Source: Bacteroidota bacterium (GTDB lineage Bacteria; Bacteroidota; Bacteroidia; Cytophagales; Cyclobacteriaceae). From it: a stretch of DNA of 64,000 nucleotides. The position numbers and the translations under genes were made by a program. Below, piece by piece: positions 1 to 9,250 of the stretch (within the stretch, counting starts at the first letter, position 1; each line of letters starts with the position of its first letter). Location of the stretch: the NCBI GenBank assembly GCA_018267285.1, contig JAFDYU010000008.1, positions 124,001 to 188,000 of the forward strand, written 5' to 3'. The notes under the pieces were generated by a model that saw only the letters and a list, made by a program, of their open reading frames with translations, ran no database searches and was not told where the DNA came from.

Positions 1-81
1 CAAGTTGAACGCCTTAATGTATTCAATAATTTAAGCCACCTTAACCAACATCTGGAAAAGGAATTCAAGGCTACGTTTTAA
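1..81 (+). CDS. possible 3' end of a gene cut by the window edge
   Basis: Frame 1 is open from the first base to a TAA at 79-81 and would encode a 26-residue tail ending in EKEFKATF. The stop lies 3 bases before the end of the convergent sucD, as expected in a compact genome. A frame this short can stay open by chance, so this is a weak call and no function can be given. Confidence 0.3.
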   Translation, partial: QVERLNVFNNLSHLNQHLEKEFKATF

Positions 82-84
82 GTA

Positions 85-960
85 TTATCTTCCGAGTGCT
101 TTGAGCATCGTATCGCCAATTAAGGCGGGCGACTCCACCACGTGAATGCCACATTCGCGCATAACTTTCATTTTTGCAGCTGCGGTATCTTCGGCACCGC
201 CAATAATGGCACCCGCATGGCCCATCCTGCGGCCGGGAGGTGCAGTTTGACCTGCGATGAACCCAACAACGGGTTTTTTATTTCCATTTTCTTTGATCCA
301 ACGGGCAGCAACGGGTTCGTAGTTTCCGCCTATCTCACCAATCATAACAATGCCTTCCGTATCGGGGTCGTTCATTAATAATTCGATCGCATCTTTGGTT
401 GGCGTACCGATAATTGGGTCGCCCCCAATGCCAATGGCGGTAGTGATACCCAATCCTGCTTTTACAATTTGATCGGCAGCCTCGTACGTAAGTGTACCGG
501 ATTTGGATACAATTCCTATTTTTCCTTTTTTGAAAACAAAGCCCGGCATGATGCCCACTTTTGCTTCGCCCGGTGTAATCACTCCCGGGCAATTGGGCCC
601 AACTAAAGTTGCTTTACGATCTTTTACATATTGCTTGGCCGTCATCATATCTTTAACGGGGATGCCTTCCGTAATGGCAACAATTACTTTGATGCCCGCA
701 TCGGCTGCTTCCATAATGGAATCGGCAGCAAAGGCAGGGGGCACAAAAATAATGGATACGTCAGCACCCGTTTTCTCAACGGCTTCTTTAACTGTATTGA
801 ATACAGGCCTGCCCAAGTGCACCTGGCCACCTTTGGCGGGTGTAACGCCACCAACTACATTGGTGCCGTATTCTATCATTTGGCCGGCATGGAAGGTCCC
901 CTCGGAACCCGTAAAGCCTTGCACAATTACCCGTGAATTTTTATTGACCAGTACACTCAT
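85..960 (-). CDS. sucD: succinyl-CoA synthetase (ADP-forming) alpha subunit
   Basis: The alpha subunit of succinate-CoA ligase, a cytoplasmic TCA-cycle enzyme that makes ATP or GTP from succinyl-CoA together with SucC. The 291 residues match the usual family length. The N-terminal CoA-binding Rossmann part shows [18 protein letters not shown] at about residues 12-29, and KSGTLTYEA near residue 153 is typical of the ligase domain. The phosphorylated histidine is in GHAGAIIGG near residue 248. The ATG at 960 gives the family-typical N-terminus. No sucC is adjacent, so the subunits are encoded apart, or sucC lies outside the window. The gene stands alone, upstream of the FecR-like genes on the same strand. 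Confidence 0.97.
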   Translation of the reverse strand: MSVLVNKNSRVIVQGFTGSEGTFHAGQMIEYGTNVVGGVTPAKGGQVHLGRPVFNTVKEAVEKTGADVSIIFVPPAFAADSIMEAADAGIKVIVAITEGIPVKDMMTAKQYVKDRKATLVGPNCPGVITPGEAKVGIMPGFVFKKGKIGIVSKSGTLTYEAADQIVKAGLGITTAIGIGGDPIIGTPTKDAIELLMNDPDTEGIVMIGEIGGNYEPVAARWIKENGNKKPVVGFIAGQTAPPGRRMGHAGAIIGGAEDTAAAKMKVMRECGIHVVESPALIGDTMLKALGR

Positions 961-1022
961 CGTTATTAAGGTTAAGGCAACAAATTTAAAAGAAATATGA
1001 GCGGAGACAAGAATGAATTATG

Positions 1023-1056
1023 CAAAAAAAAGAGAGGCTGCTCAGGGCAGCCTCTC
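1023..1056 (-). terminator. intrinsic terminator after the FecR-like/CHASE2 operon
   Basis: Read on the minus strand, a 10-bp perfect stem (1056-1047 with 1041-1032, arm GAGAGGCTGC) with a 5-base loop is followed by a run of eight T. It lies 23 bases after the stop of the gene ending at 1079. Confidence 0.85.
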
Positions 1057-1078
1057 GATCAAAAAATTTATTCACCTT

Positions 1079-1975
1079 TTATTTCAGACTTTTTAATTTA
1101 TTCCTGAGTAAGAATTCTTCGTATCCTTCTTTATAGGTAGGATTTTCCGGATCCATTTTAATGGCTTGCTCATAGCAAGTGATGGCATCTATTAAAAGTT
1201 TATTTTCTTCATAAAAGCCTGCCAGCAAATATTTGTTGAAAGCGGTTTCCTCGTTCAGCTCTGTGTTCTTTAAGTCGGCTTTCACGGCCTCATACCGATT
1301 AGCGGAAAGTCTTTTAATCAAATGTTGTTCTGATTTGCTTTTGCTGTCTCCTTTTGAATGAACCTCTATCAGTACAGCCGTTTCGTTGGCTAATTTAGGA
1401 TCACTCAAGTCGATTTGAGCCGTTTTTTCCGAAGTTTCTATTTGAGCAAGTTCTTCATCGAACATGTTTTTCATCGAAACAACAAAAGGCGCACTGCCTT
1501 TAGTGGCTTGCCAATTTACAATAACAATGTTGTTGTAGATTTCGGCATATTGATTTTCCGGAAGGAACACTTTAATATCGTCCAAGCCACGGTGCACAGC
1601 TCCGGTTGCACTTAATCGGTTTTTCTTGGCTTCAGCCGAATTGCTGCTTAAAATAAAATCGGTGTATTTATTCAAGACACTTGCAGTGACTCCGGCTTTC
1701 TCAAGCAAGTCGGCAACTTTGTAAACTTTTGCCTCTTTCAATTCCATCGGCTTTCCCTTGTAGGAAACCAGACCCACGGAAGCATTTTCGGATACTTTCA
1801 GTTCGTCCGTTTTCTTAAGCTGTGCCCCTGTTTTAAGCGGCTGCCAGGCATTACCCGATTTAACTTCGTTGGCTCCTTTGTTAGCAAGCACACGAAATGC
1901 ATATTGGTCTTGAGCCTGCAATGCAAAACCAATGAGGAAACAGCCAACAAACGCTAAAAAATTAACTTTTTTCAT
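1079..1975 (-). CDS. exported FecR-like domain/TPR protein, paralogue 1
   Basis: A 298-residue protein with a signal peptide (about residues 1-21, ending FALQAQ). Residues about 25-95 resemble a FecR-type beta domain: a strand, then a Trp-containing segment WQPLKTGAQL, a D-E-L step and GLVSYKGKPMEL. A middle beta-rich segment, about residues 130-200, follows. The last 60 residues hold a tetratricopeptide-like repeat (AITCYEQAIKMDPENPTY). It is a close paralogue of the gene just upstream and ends the CHASE2 operon before a strong terminator. In the family FecR domains work on the outer face of membranes. No enzyme motif is visible, and the exact role is unknown. Binding or scaffolding for the CHASE2 protein is an inference. 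Confidence 0.6.
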   Translation of the reverse strand: MKKVNFLAFVGCFLIGFALQAQDQYAFRVLANKGANEVKSGNAWQPLKTGAQLKKTDELKVSENASVGLVSYKGKPMELKEAKVYKVADLLEKAGVTASVLNKYTDFILSSNSAEAKKNRLSATGAVHRGLDDIKVFLPENQYAEIYNNIVIVNWQATKGSAPFVVSMKNMFDEELAQIETSEKTAQIDLSDPKLANETAVLIEVHSKGDSKSKSEQHLIKRLSANRYEAVKADLKNTELNEETAFNKYLLAGFYEENKLLIDAITCYEQAIKMDPENPTYKEGYEEFLLRNKLKSLK

Positions 1976-2032
1976 GATTAGTTTGAGTTTGACAATACAA
2001 TATTAATAAAAATCGTGCCACTTGGCAGATTT

Positions 2033-3034
2033 TCAAGCCTTAATACAAAGTGGTAAGCTTAGGTAAGCCATCGAATAACAGCATAATAAAAGAGGTCTTG
2101 ATACCAAACCAAGACCTCTTTCCATGTAAAAATGAACTGTTATTTTACCTTTTTCAGTTTTGTTGCGCAATAAAAATTCATCGTAGGCATCTTGGTATGT
2201 TGGGTTTTCCTGATCCATTTTAATGGCTTGCTCGTAGCATGTGATGGCATCGATTAAAAGCTTATTTTCTTCGTAGAATGCTGCCAACAAATAGTTGTTG
2301 AATGCTGTTTCTTCGTTTAAATCGGCAGATGCTTCCGAAAACAACTTTTTCGTTTGCTCAAATTTTGCAGACGATAGTTTTTTGATCAGGTGTTGCTCAG
2401 ATTTATTTTTAGTATCGGCCTTGCAAACCACTTCAATCAATATCACCGGTTCTTTGATCAATTTCGGATTACTTAAATCAAGGGTAGTTGAGTTTTCGTT
2501 GGTTTCTATTTTTAACAACTCCGAGCCGTACACGTCTTGTAACACAACAATGAAAGGAGCTTCGCTTTTGGTTGCTTCCCAACGGAAGGTAGCTTTAGTT
2601 CCAAATATTTCAGCATTTTGATTTTGTGGCAGAAAGACTTTGATGTCTTCTACACCACGGTGCACTGCCCCGGTGGCACTCAACCTGTTTTTTCGGGCTT
2701 CGTCTGAGTTGCTGCTTAAAATAAAATCGGTGTATTTGTTAAGCACGCTGGTGGCGTTGCCTATTTGCGCTAATAGTTCGATTACCTTGTATGTTTTGGC
2801 CTCTTTCAGTTCGAGTGGTTTTCCGGTTTTTGAAACAAGCCCAATCGATGAATTTTCTGATAGTTTCAATTCATCGTCTTTCATGAGTTGCGACCCGGTT
2901 TTAACAGGCATCCAGGTTTCTCCCGACTTAACCTGGTTGGGGCCTTTATTGGCCAGCACGCGAAAAGCGTAGTCATTTTGAGCCTGTGCGGCAACGGCAA
3001 TCAGCAGACCTGCAGCGAAAAATATGTTTTTCAT
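2033..3034 (-). CDS. exported FecR-like domain/TPR protein, paralogue 2 (frame broken near the C-terminus)
   Basis: A paralogue of the next gene, with the same order of parts: signal peptide (about 1-18, ending AAQAQ), FecR-like domain (about 22-95, WMPVKTGSQLMKDDELKL), beta-rich middle and C-terminal TPR (AITCYEQAIKMDQENPTY). The match lasts to FLLRNK. The open frame then adds 40 unlike residues that read through a terminator hairpin at 2089-2121. Removing one T from the four at 2158-2161 gives a tail LKKVK and a stop at 2140, almost identical to LKSLK in paralogue 1. The real product is probably about 297 residues. The ATG at 3034 overlaps the CHASE2 stop by ATGA, which suggests translational coupling. 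Confidence 0.6.
   Translation of the reverse strand: MKNIFFAAGLLIAVAAQAQNDYAFRVLANKGPNQVKSGETWMPVKTGSQLMKDDELKLSENSSIGLVSKTGKPLELKEAKTYKVIELLAQIGNATSVLNKYTDFILSSNSDEARKNRLSATGAVHRGVEDIKVFLPQNQNAEIFGTKATFRWEATKSEAPFIVVLQDVYGSELLKIETNENSTTLDLSNPKLIKEPVILIEVVCKADTKNKSEQHLIKKLSSAKFEQTKKLFSEASADLNEETAFNNYLLAAFYEENKLLIDAITCYEQAIKMDQENPTYQDAYDEFLLRNKTEKGKITVHFYMERGLGLVSRPLLLCCYSMAYLSLPLCIKA
2089..2121 (-). terminator. hairpin terminator inside the extended tail of FecR-like paralogue 2
   Basis: A perfect 12-bp stem (2121-2110 with 2100-2089, arm AAAGAGGTCTTG) with a 9-base loop is followed on the minus strand by TTATTATG. It sits inside the open frame as read, but just after the corrected stop at 2140. 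It would partly separate this gene from paralogue 1. Confidence 0.65.
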
Positions 3035-4389
3035 GGGTTGTGTGCGTTTGTTTGTTGTGCTTTTTTCCGACTTAATCGTCTTTCCCTTCGTTTGGTAAGT
3101 CGCTTTTCGAGCAAACTCTGCACGGGTTTCAGAAAGTCGTAGCAGGGACCAACCAAGGCCGATACAGCGATCGAATAACTTAAATCTAACTTAATGGTGT
3201 ATTCGGCAAAAGCATAAACCACAAAACCGGAAATAAGCAAAATCTGAATCACCTGAATGAGTACCGACAACGCATCGTACCAGATGGGGAGTTTTTCATC
3301 TATTACACTGAAGAGAGCTACTGTAAGCACACCCAGAACCGCGGCCAGTGCCCACTTAGACCATTCGGGGAGTTCGCCCACATAATCTTCATTCAATATC
3401 ATCGCAATAATGTTGGCGTGTACAACAACTCCAAACATATCGGGGTTAGCCCTGCCCGCAACTTTTTTATTCAAGGGTGTGAAATATTTATCTTCCCAGG
3501 CAGGGTCTCCGAAGTAATCCCCAAGAAACCCCACCAATACAATTTTATCTTTGAAAAGCTCGGGTGCGAAGTTTTCGCTCATCAGTTGGTCTATGTCGAG
3601 TGCATAAAACATCAAACGAAAATTGGTGGTTTCAAGATTTTTATTTTGCAACGTTTTCAGGCGGATGTCGGTCAGTTCAACGTTCCCTCTATAATTGACA
3701 AGCTCCTCCTCGTTTCCACGTGCAAAGAGCTTGTTCGTCTTTGTTGAATCGAAGCGCCTGGCAAGTTCTACCGCAAAAGCATTTTCGTATTTGCCATTGA
3801 TTTTCATACGGGGGATAAACGAACGGCAAAGTTTAACATCTTCCTGATAGTTGGCTTCGGTGATGAGATTGGCAAAAGCATGGCCGGAGTAGTTGTCGAA
3901 CATCGGATCGGAATATTCGAGCGAATCGTACACGTCAATTAAATTGGTATTGTTGGCCGTTGCCGTTTTTTGCAGGAGTTTGGAAACCAGCACTACATTA
4001 CCCGCTTCTTTGATGGCATCGGAAAGGAATAGATTGGAAAGCGTATCTAATAGCTGCGGGCAATTAATGGTATCGTACAGCCCGCCTTCGCAATTAAAAT
4101 AACTATCGATTCCAATAACTTTAGGTTTGTATTTATTGATGATTGCAATCTGTTGTGCAATATCACCGCGGGGGATATGGCCAAAGTTTACCAACACAAT
4201 TCGTTCGTCTACGGTAGGTAAAGGTCGCAGGTTTGAAAAAGCATAATCGGTGAGATCAAACTCGGCTAAGGCTTGCGACACGGGGTCGAATGCACTGAAA
4301 AGTTTGAAGTCGGTTAGCTTGGAAACGAACCACATCATGAAGAACACAAAAACGGTTACATACACACAACGGAACCAAAATTTAAGCAT
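3031..4389 (-). CDS. CHASE2-domain membrane protein without an output domain
   Basis: A 452-residue protein. One N-terminal membrane helix (about residues 4-23) is followed by a large extracytoplasmic CHASE2 sensor domain, with the typical opening DERIVLVNFGHIPRGD and KVIGIDSYF. Three membrane helices lie at about 345-425, and a short basic cytoplasmic tail ends the protein. CHASE2 domains are extracellular sensors, usually fused to adenylate cyclases, kinases or phosphatases. No such domain is present here. The gene is first in an operon with two exported FecR-like/TPR proteins, with an ATGA overlap to the next gene. It may sense a signal and act through those partners (inference). The start at 4389 is an ATG; meaB runs divergently 58 bases away. 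Confidence 0.8.
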   Translation of the reverse strand: MLKFWFRCVYVTVFVFFMMWFVSKLTDFKLFSAFDPVSQALAEFDLTDYAFSNLRPLPTVDERIVLVNFGHIPRGDIAQQIAIINKYKPKVIGIDSYFNCEGGLYDTINCPQLLDTLSNLFLSDAIKEAGNVVLVSKLLQKTATANNTNLIDVYDSLEYSDPMFDNYSGHAFANLITEANYQEDVKLCRSFIPRMKINGKYENAFAVELARRFDSTKTNKLFARGNEEELVNYRGNVELTDIRLKTLQNKNLETTNFRLMFYALDIDQLMSENFAPELFKDKIVLVGFLGDYFGDPAWEDKYFTPLNKKVAGRANPDMFGVVVHANIIAMILNEDYVGELPEWSKWALAAVLGVLTVALFSVIDEKLPIWYDALSVLIQVIQILLISGFVVYAFAEYTIKLDLSYSIAVSALVGPCYDFLKPVQSLLEKRLTKRRERRLSRKKAQQTNAHNP

Positions 4390-4447
4390 AGGTAATGGGG
4401 TTATTAAGTAAATTTAGAAATTTACAGTCAATCTTAATTTCAATCGC

Positions 4448-5425
4448 TTGAAACTTTTCATAAAAGACTTGGCAAAAGATTTATTGAATGGCAATACGGT
4501 TGCGCTTGCGCGTGCCATCACGCTTTGCGAAAGCAAAAAGGCAACAGACCAGAAAACAGCAAGTCGACTTTTACAAAAAATAGTACCCTATTCCGGCAAG
4601 TCCATACGCATTGGCATAACCGGTTCGCCCGGTGTAGGCAAAAGTACTTTCATCGAAGCTTTTGGAAAACATCTTACTTCGCTTGGAAAAAAAATTGCAG
4701 TGCTTGCCATTGACCCGAGCAGCACAAAAACCCGGGGCAGCATCTTGGGCGATCGAACCCGTATGGAAGAACTATCGAAAGACAAGCTTGCATTTATACG
4801 GCCAACGGCAACGGGAAATTCTTTAGGCGGAGTTGCCGATAAAACACGCGAAACTATTTTACTGTGCGAGGCTGCCGGTTACGAAATCATAATTGTGGAA
4901 ACGGTAGGCGTGGGGCAATCGGAAACGGCCGTGCGCAACATGGTCGATTTTTTTCTGTTACTGCAATTGCCCGGAGGCGGAGACGAACTGCAGGGCATCA
5001 AAAAAGGGATTATGGAAATGGCCGATGGCATTGTGATTACCAAAGCCGATGGCGAAAACGAAAAAAGAGCCCGCCAAGCACAGACCGAATTTCAACACGC
5101 TCTTCATTTGTTTCAACGTTCGGAGTCTGGCTGGCAACCTGTGGTCTTGACTACTTCAGCCTTAGAGAAAAAAGGAACAAAAGAAGTTTGGGCTATGATC
5201 GAAAAATTTTATGCTCATACTATTGAAAACGGTTTCTATGAAAAGAATCGGGACGAGCAAAACCTAAAATGGTTTTACGAAAGCATGGATGTGTTGTTGA
5301 AAAAAAAGATCTTTCAATCAAAAAAGATTTCAAGCCTGATCAAATCCCTTGAAATGAAAATCAGGATGGGAGAAATAATGCCGTTGCAGGCTGCGCAAAA
5401 AATGGTTGCATCCATAAAAAAATAA
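4448..5425 (+). CDS. meaB: methylmalonyl-CoA mutase-associated GTPase MeaB
   Basis: A 325-residue G3E-type P-loop GTPase (MeaB/ArgK family) that protects and reloads B12-dependent methylmalonyl-CoA mutase in the cytoplasm. Walker A is GSPGVGKST near residue 59. Family motifs LAIDPSSTKTRGSILGDRTR and ETVGVGQSE follow. The base-recognition motif is TKADGENEKRA at about residue 198. The C-terminal helical extension used for dimer formation is present. A TTG at 4448 gives the usual N-terminus. No mutase gene is in the window, but a B12 uptake locus lies 3-7 kb downstream, which fits a need for imported cobalamin. Confidence 0.93.
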   Translation: MKLFIKDLAKDLLNGNTVALARAITLCESKKATDQKTASRLLQKIVPYSGKSIRIGITGSPGVGKSTFIEAFGKHLTSLGKKIAVLAIDPSSTKTRGSILGDRTRMEELSKDKLAFIRPTATGNSLGGVADKTRETILLCEAAGYEIIIVETVGVGQSETAVRNMVDFFLLLQLPGGGDELQGIKKGIMEMADGIVITKADGENEKRARQAQTEFQHALHLFQRSESGWQPVVLTTSALEKKGTKEVWAMIEKFYAHTIENGFYEKNRDEQNLKWFYESMDVLLKKKIFQSKKISSLIKSLEMKIRMGEIMPLQAAQKMVASIKK

Positions 5426-5456
5426 TCAAGTGATAAATAAAATTGGGAGTCAAGCA

Positions 5457-5642
<186 letters not shown>

Positions 5643-8105
5643 TTATTCATTGCCAACATAATTTAAATCGCAATCGCCAATGGGCATACCCGGAGGAGGG
5701 GGAGGCAAATTTTCTACTTTGTATTCATCGGTATCTTCTTGGAGCGTATCAATTTGTTTGACGAGATAGTTGTAATGAGCCTTCCACTCTTCGTCCGTTG
5801 TACTCTGCGTTGCAAGCCAGGACTTCAGTTGTTCTAATTTTAGAAACGTGATGGCGCGTGTTTCTGGAAAAGTATTTTTGTGCAATGCCAGTTTTGCGAG
5901 GTTGGTGAACAGCACATAGTTTGTTGCCATTTGCACAGCCCCTTCAAGTCCGACCCTCGGGGCTGATTTGTATACAACATTTATGGCTTGGTCGATTACA
6001 GTTTCCAAGCCCGGTAGTTTGGAATTTCGGGCGTGATGCTCTACCAACCGATTGGCACGCGCGGGATGGAAGAGCAAGCCTAAAGTCATGTCGGCAGCAA
6101 TCTCTGCGGTGGAGATGGGGTCGAACGTCAAATCGGTTTTTACTTTTATCAGTTCGCGGTGGCGGGAATAACCCAACGCCCGGGGAGGAATAATTTTCAA
6201 AAGGCTTTCGGGCAATGTTAACACCGAGGGGTCCACTGTTTTCAAAATGGCGTTGAGGGCCTTTGTTTCTTGCTCGGGCGAAAGTAATTCTGCAATGGGT
6301 TGCCCATCTCCGCGTATAGCATACCGATAGTTTAACCCGCCTATGGTTTTTACGGCAGCTTCCAACTGATATCGATGAAAGAAATATACCGGCACTAAAG
6401 TTTCTTCCAACGTTGCCATGGGCATGCCGGGCTTGATATTATTTTCGCCAAAATTTTTGAGGGCAGCAGCTCGGATTTCCATTACGCGATTGAGTTCATC
6501 AACCGGATCTTTTCCGTTGTCCCATAAGTGGGCATACGGGTGGGCACTGCCTGCAGGCCTAGCATCTTGATCGGATAAAAAAGTCATCCCTTGTTTTAGT
6601 GAAGCTTGAACTAGATCGTTCAAGGCTTTTTCTTCGTCCGTTCCGGCCGGAAAATCCTGATAACCATAGACAATGCACGCTTTATCGAACGCGCCAATTT
6701 TGTTGTCGTAGGCATCGCTCAAATCGATTTTGCCATCAACAAGTCTTGCAATGGGGTGCGGATAATCCATAACCGAAGCGAGGTTTTCGGTGCTCGAAGT
6801 ATAAGAGTGGGCTAACCCTAAAGTATGGCCAACCTCGTGGGCAGCGAGTTGCCGCAGACGCGCCAACGCCATTTGCTCCATTTGTTTTGAAACAGGTTTG
6901 CCTTGTTCATAGGGAGCGAGCAATCCTTCAGCAATTAAAAAATCTTGCCGTACGCGCAAGGACCCCAAGGTTACATGGCCTTTAATAATTTCTCCTGTAC
7001 GCGGGTCGGAGACACTGCCTCCGTAAGACCATCCGCGTGAGGCACGGTGTACCCAATTGATTATGTTGTAGCGTACATCCATAGGGTCTGCGCCTTCGGG
7101 CAGTACCTCCACCTGAAAAGCATTTTTGTATCCGGCCGCTTCAAACGCCTGATTCCACCAGCGCGCGCCATCCATCAAAGCAGAACGGGCCGGCTCGGGA
7201 GCTCCGGGATCCATATAATAAACAATAGGCTTGACGGCTTCGCTTACTGCTGCGGATGGATCTTTCTTTTTAAGACGGTGACGGGTGGTAAATCTTTTTT
7301 CTAAGGGCTCGCCAATCGGTGTGGTATAATCGTAGTAGGAGGTATTGAAAAAACCTGCGCGTGGATCGAACTTGCGTGGCTTGTAATTGCTATCGGGTAA
7401 TTGGATAAAAGAATGGTGTTCGCGCAACGTGATACTCGATGGTGTAGGTGCTACCTGCCGGATATATTCTCCTGTGGGCTGACCGGTGAATGTGAGGGTG
7501 ACTTCGAATTCGGTATTCTGCGGAAAATTTTTTGTGCGCGGCAAATAAAATGCAGAACGCGATTTATCTAACGAATAACTTCCTTGTTGGCTTCTCCTCA
7601 GCGTGCCGATCACATCGTGTGCATCTTGCAATAGAAAATCGGTGGCATCAACCAATAGCTTATCTCCTTCTTCGGCTTCTATGGTAAACCCCCAAAGTGT
7701 TGATTGAGGAAAAGATTCGCTCACGGCCTTTCGTTCTGCCTCGCTGTTGCTCACGGCACGGAAAAAATAATTTGGCTCAATCAGTAGTACTTTTGGTCCT
7801 CTCCGTTCGAACTTCACAACCTTTTCGCGCCCGAGCTGGTTGCGATCCAACCCAATATCGTTGGATCCAAGACCGGCAGTAAGCGAATACAGATACAAGA
7901 ACTCGGTGTTCAGTTTATCGATCAGCAAATGGATTTTGTCTTGCTTGCCATCGTAATAAAAATTAAAATATCCGCGGTACTCTGCCATTCCCGATACTTT
8001 TGATGAAATGGATGTCTGTGCCGCAGGCTCACTTTCCGATTTTTTCTTTTGAGCTAACAAATTGGTAGCCGAAATAAAAAACAGAAGTACAATAAGAGGT
8101 CTCAT
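5643..8105 (-). CDS. exported zinc-dependent metalloprotease (DUF5117/DUF5118 type)
   Basis: An 820-residue exported protein. The ATG at 8105 is preferred to a TTG 30 bases upstream because it places MRPLIVLLFFISATNLLAQ at the N-terminus as a signal peptide. The zinc site is HEVGHTLGLAHS at about residues 422-433, an extended HExxHxxGxxH metzincin-type motif. The N-terminal half has the beta-rich region seen in Bacteroidota proteases annotated with DUF5117/DUF5118, and the C-terminal third is helical. It probably acts in the periplasm or outside the cell on proteins; the substrate is unknown. It is followed closely by the small Cys-rich gene and preceded by the BtuG-like gene with a 78-base gap. 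Confidence 0.85.
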   Translation of the reverse strand: MRPLIVLLFFISATNLLAQKKKSESEPAAQTSISSKVSGMAEYRGYFNFYYDGKQDKIHLLIDKLNTEFLYLYSLTAGLGSNDIGLDRNQLGREKVVKFERRGPKVLLIEPNYFFRAVSNSEAERKAVSESFPQSTLWGFTIEAEEGDKLLVDATDFLLQDAHDVIGTLRRSQQGSYSLDKSRSAFYLPRTKNFPQNTEFEVTLTFTGQPTGEYIRQVAPTPSSITLREHHSFIQLPDSNYKPRKFDPRAGFFNTSYYDYTTPIGEPLEKRFTTRHRLKKKDPSAAVSEAVKPIVYYMDPGAPEPARSALMDGARWWNQAFEAAGYKNAFQVEVLPEGADPMDVRYNIINWVHRASRGWSYGGSVSDPRTGEIIKGHVTLGSLRVRQDFLIAEGLLAPYEQGKPVSKQMEQMALARLRQLAAHEVGHTLGLAHSYTSSTENLASVMDYPHPIARLVDGKIDLSDAYDNKIGAFDKACIVYGYQDFPAGTDEEKALNDLVQASLKQGMTFLSDQDARPAGSAHPYAHLWDNGKDPVDELNRVMEIRAAALKNFGENNIKPGMPMATLEETLVPVYFFHRYQLEAAVKTIGGLNYRYAIRGDGQPIAELLSPEQETKALNAILKTVDPSVLTLPESLLKIIPPRALGYSRHRELIKVKTDLTFDPISTAEIAADMTLGLLFHPARANRLVEHHARNSKLPGLETVIDQAINVVYKSAPRVGLEGAVQMATNYVLFTNLAKLALHKNTFPETRAITFLKLEQLKSWLATQSTTDEEWKAHYNYLVKQIDTLQEDTDEYKVENLPPPPPGMPIGDCDLNYVGNE

Positions 8106-8183
8106 AAGAAATTCATTTTTGGGAAAGTACAGCAATATTTCAATTCGATAAATTACGAAGTGATGAATGGCAATATTTCGGTA

Positions 8184-9248
8184 TTATTTAAAGACGAATT
8201 GTGTTGGCGTGATACCCGTTGGGAAGGAAGTTTTTAGGTTCCCGTCCGAATCGTAAACATAAGCCATCCCTGCTGTAGAATAATTTAATGCATCGCCAAG
8301 GTAAATATCACCGACATTACTAACGGCAAGAGCATTAAGAGTAACCACATCCGAAGCATTTATAAAAGGAGAAGTCGGTGTCGAAGTAGCGTCAATTGCA
8401 ATTTTATAGATCTGGTTGTTTACGGAATAGTAAATGCTTTTCTTGTCGGGGGTAGTGCAGATACTATTACCCGGATTTGTACTCAAGTCAATGACCTGTT
8501 CAATGGCAAATGTAGAAGGGTTAATTCGGTAGAGCACACCGTTGTTACTGCCGAATGTTCCCTGCGTTATTACCCAAAGTTTTCCATTGGCATCGAGCAC
8601 CATGCCCGCAGGCCCCGCGGATAATACAATTTGTTTTATGAGTTTATCTGTGGAGGGGTCAATCACCGATACCGTATTCGATCCTCCGAAATTATTATTG
8701 CTTGCAAATAAATATTTTCCATTGTACAAAAGATTTTCAACTCCCAGATCGGTGGTAATGGTATCAACCAAAGCAAGCGTTTTTGTGTCCATCACCAGAA
8801 TGTAGGATCTAGTTAATAAAAAATTGGAATTGTAAGGCCCCCACACACTGATGTAAGCTTTGTCGTTGATCACTTCAAGATATTGTGGCTTGTCGAGTTT
8901 TGGATCAGTAAATGTTTTGCTCAAAGTAAATGTGTTGTTATCCACTACCTCTATTTTATTGCTGCCGCTAAGCACCAGATAGCCCTTGTCTCCGTCAAGT
9001 GAAATGGACTGCAGCACATCCCCTGAAAAAGATGTGCCTCCGTTAGCATTTTTGTAAATGGCTTGCTCAGAAACTTTGGAGGAAGGATTGAAGTAGGTAA
9101 CGTCTCCGTTGCCGGAACCAAAATTTCCTTGGTTGGCAACCAATACGCCTGTTTGATATTTTCCTTTAACCGGGTCGCTACTTTTAGTGCAACTCACAAC
9201 AGAAACCGCGAATGCTAAAGCAAAAAATAAAATTGAATTGATTTTCAT
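8184..9248 (-). CDS. BtuG-like surface lipoprotein (YncE-type beta-propeller) of the B12 locus
   Basis: A 354-residue lipoprotein with lipobox VVSC and Cys20 as the likely lipidated residue. The rest is a run of about seven blade-like repeats such as DVTYFNPSSK, IEVVDNNTF, YILVMDTKT, VSVIDPSTD and LYRINPSTF, as in YncE/DUF5074 propellers. In Bacteroides the BtuG protein has this fold, sits on the cell surface over BtuB and binds cobalamin with very high affinity. Here the gene starts 2 bases after the BtuB-like receptor gene ends and shares its cobalamin riboswitch. The assignment as BtuG rests on fold, position and control; residue-level homology was not tested. Confidence 0.7.
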   Translation of the reverse strand: MKINSILFFALAFAVSVVSCTKSSDPVKGKYQTGVLVANQGNFGSGNGDVTYFNPSSKVSEQAIYKNANGGTSFSGDVLQSISLDGDKGYLVLSGSNKIEVVDNNTFTLSKTFTDPKLDKPQYLEVINDKAYISVWGPYNSNFLLTRSYILVMDTKTLALVDTITTDLGVENLLYNGKYLFASNNNFGGSNTVSVIDPSTDKLIKQIVLSAGPAGMVLDANGKLWVITQGTFGSNNGVLYRINPSTFAIEQVIDLSTNPGNSICTTPDKKSIYYSVNNQIYKIAIDATSTPTSPFINASDVVTLNALAVSNVGDIYLGDALNYSTAGMAYVYDSDGNLKTSFPTGITPTQFVFK

Positions 9249-9250
9249 AA

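Noticed and set aside
503-1000. Plus-strand frame of 165 codons opposite sucD
   Set aside because: Shadow of sucD; low complexity and no family signature.
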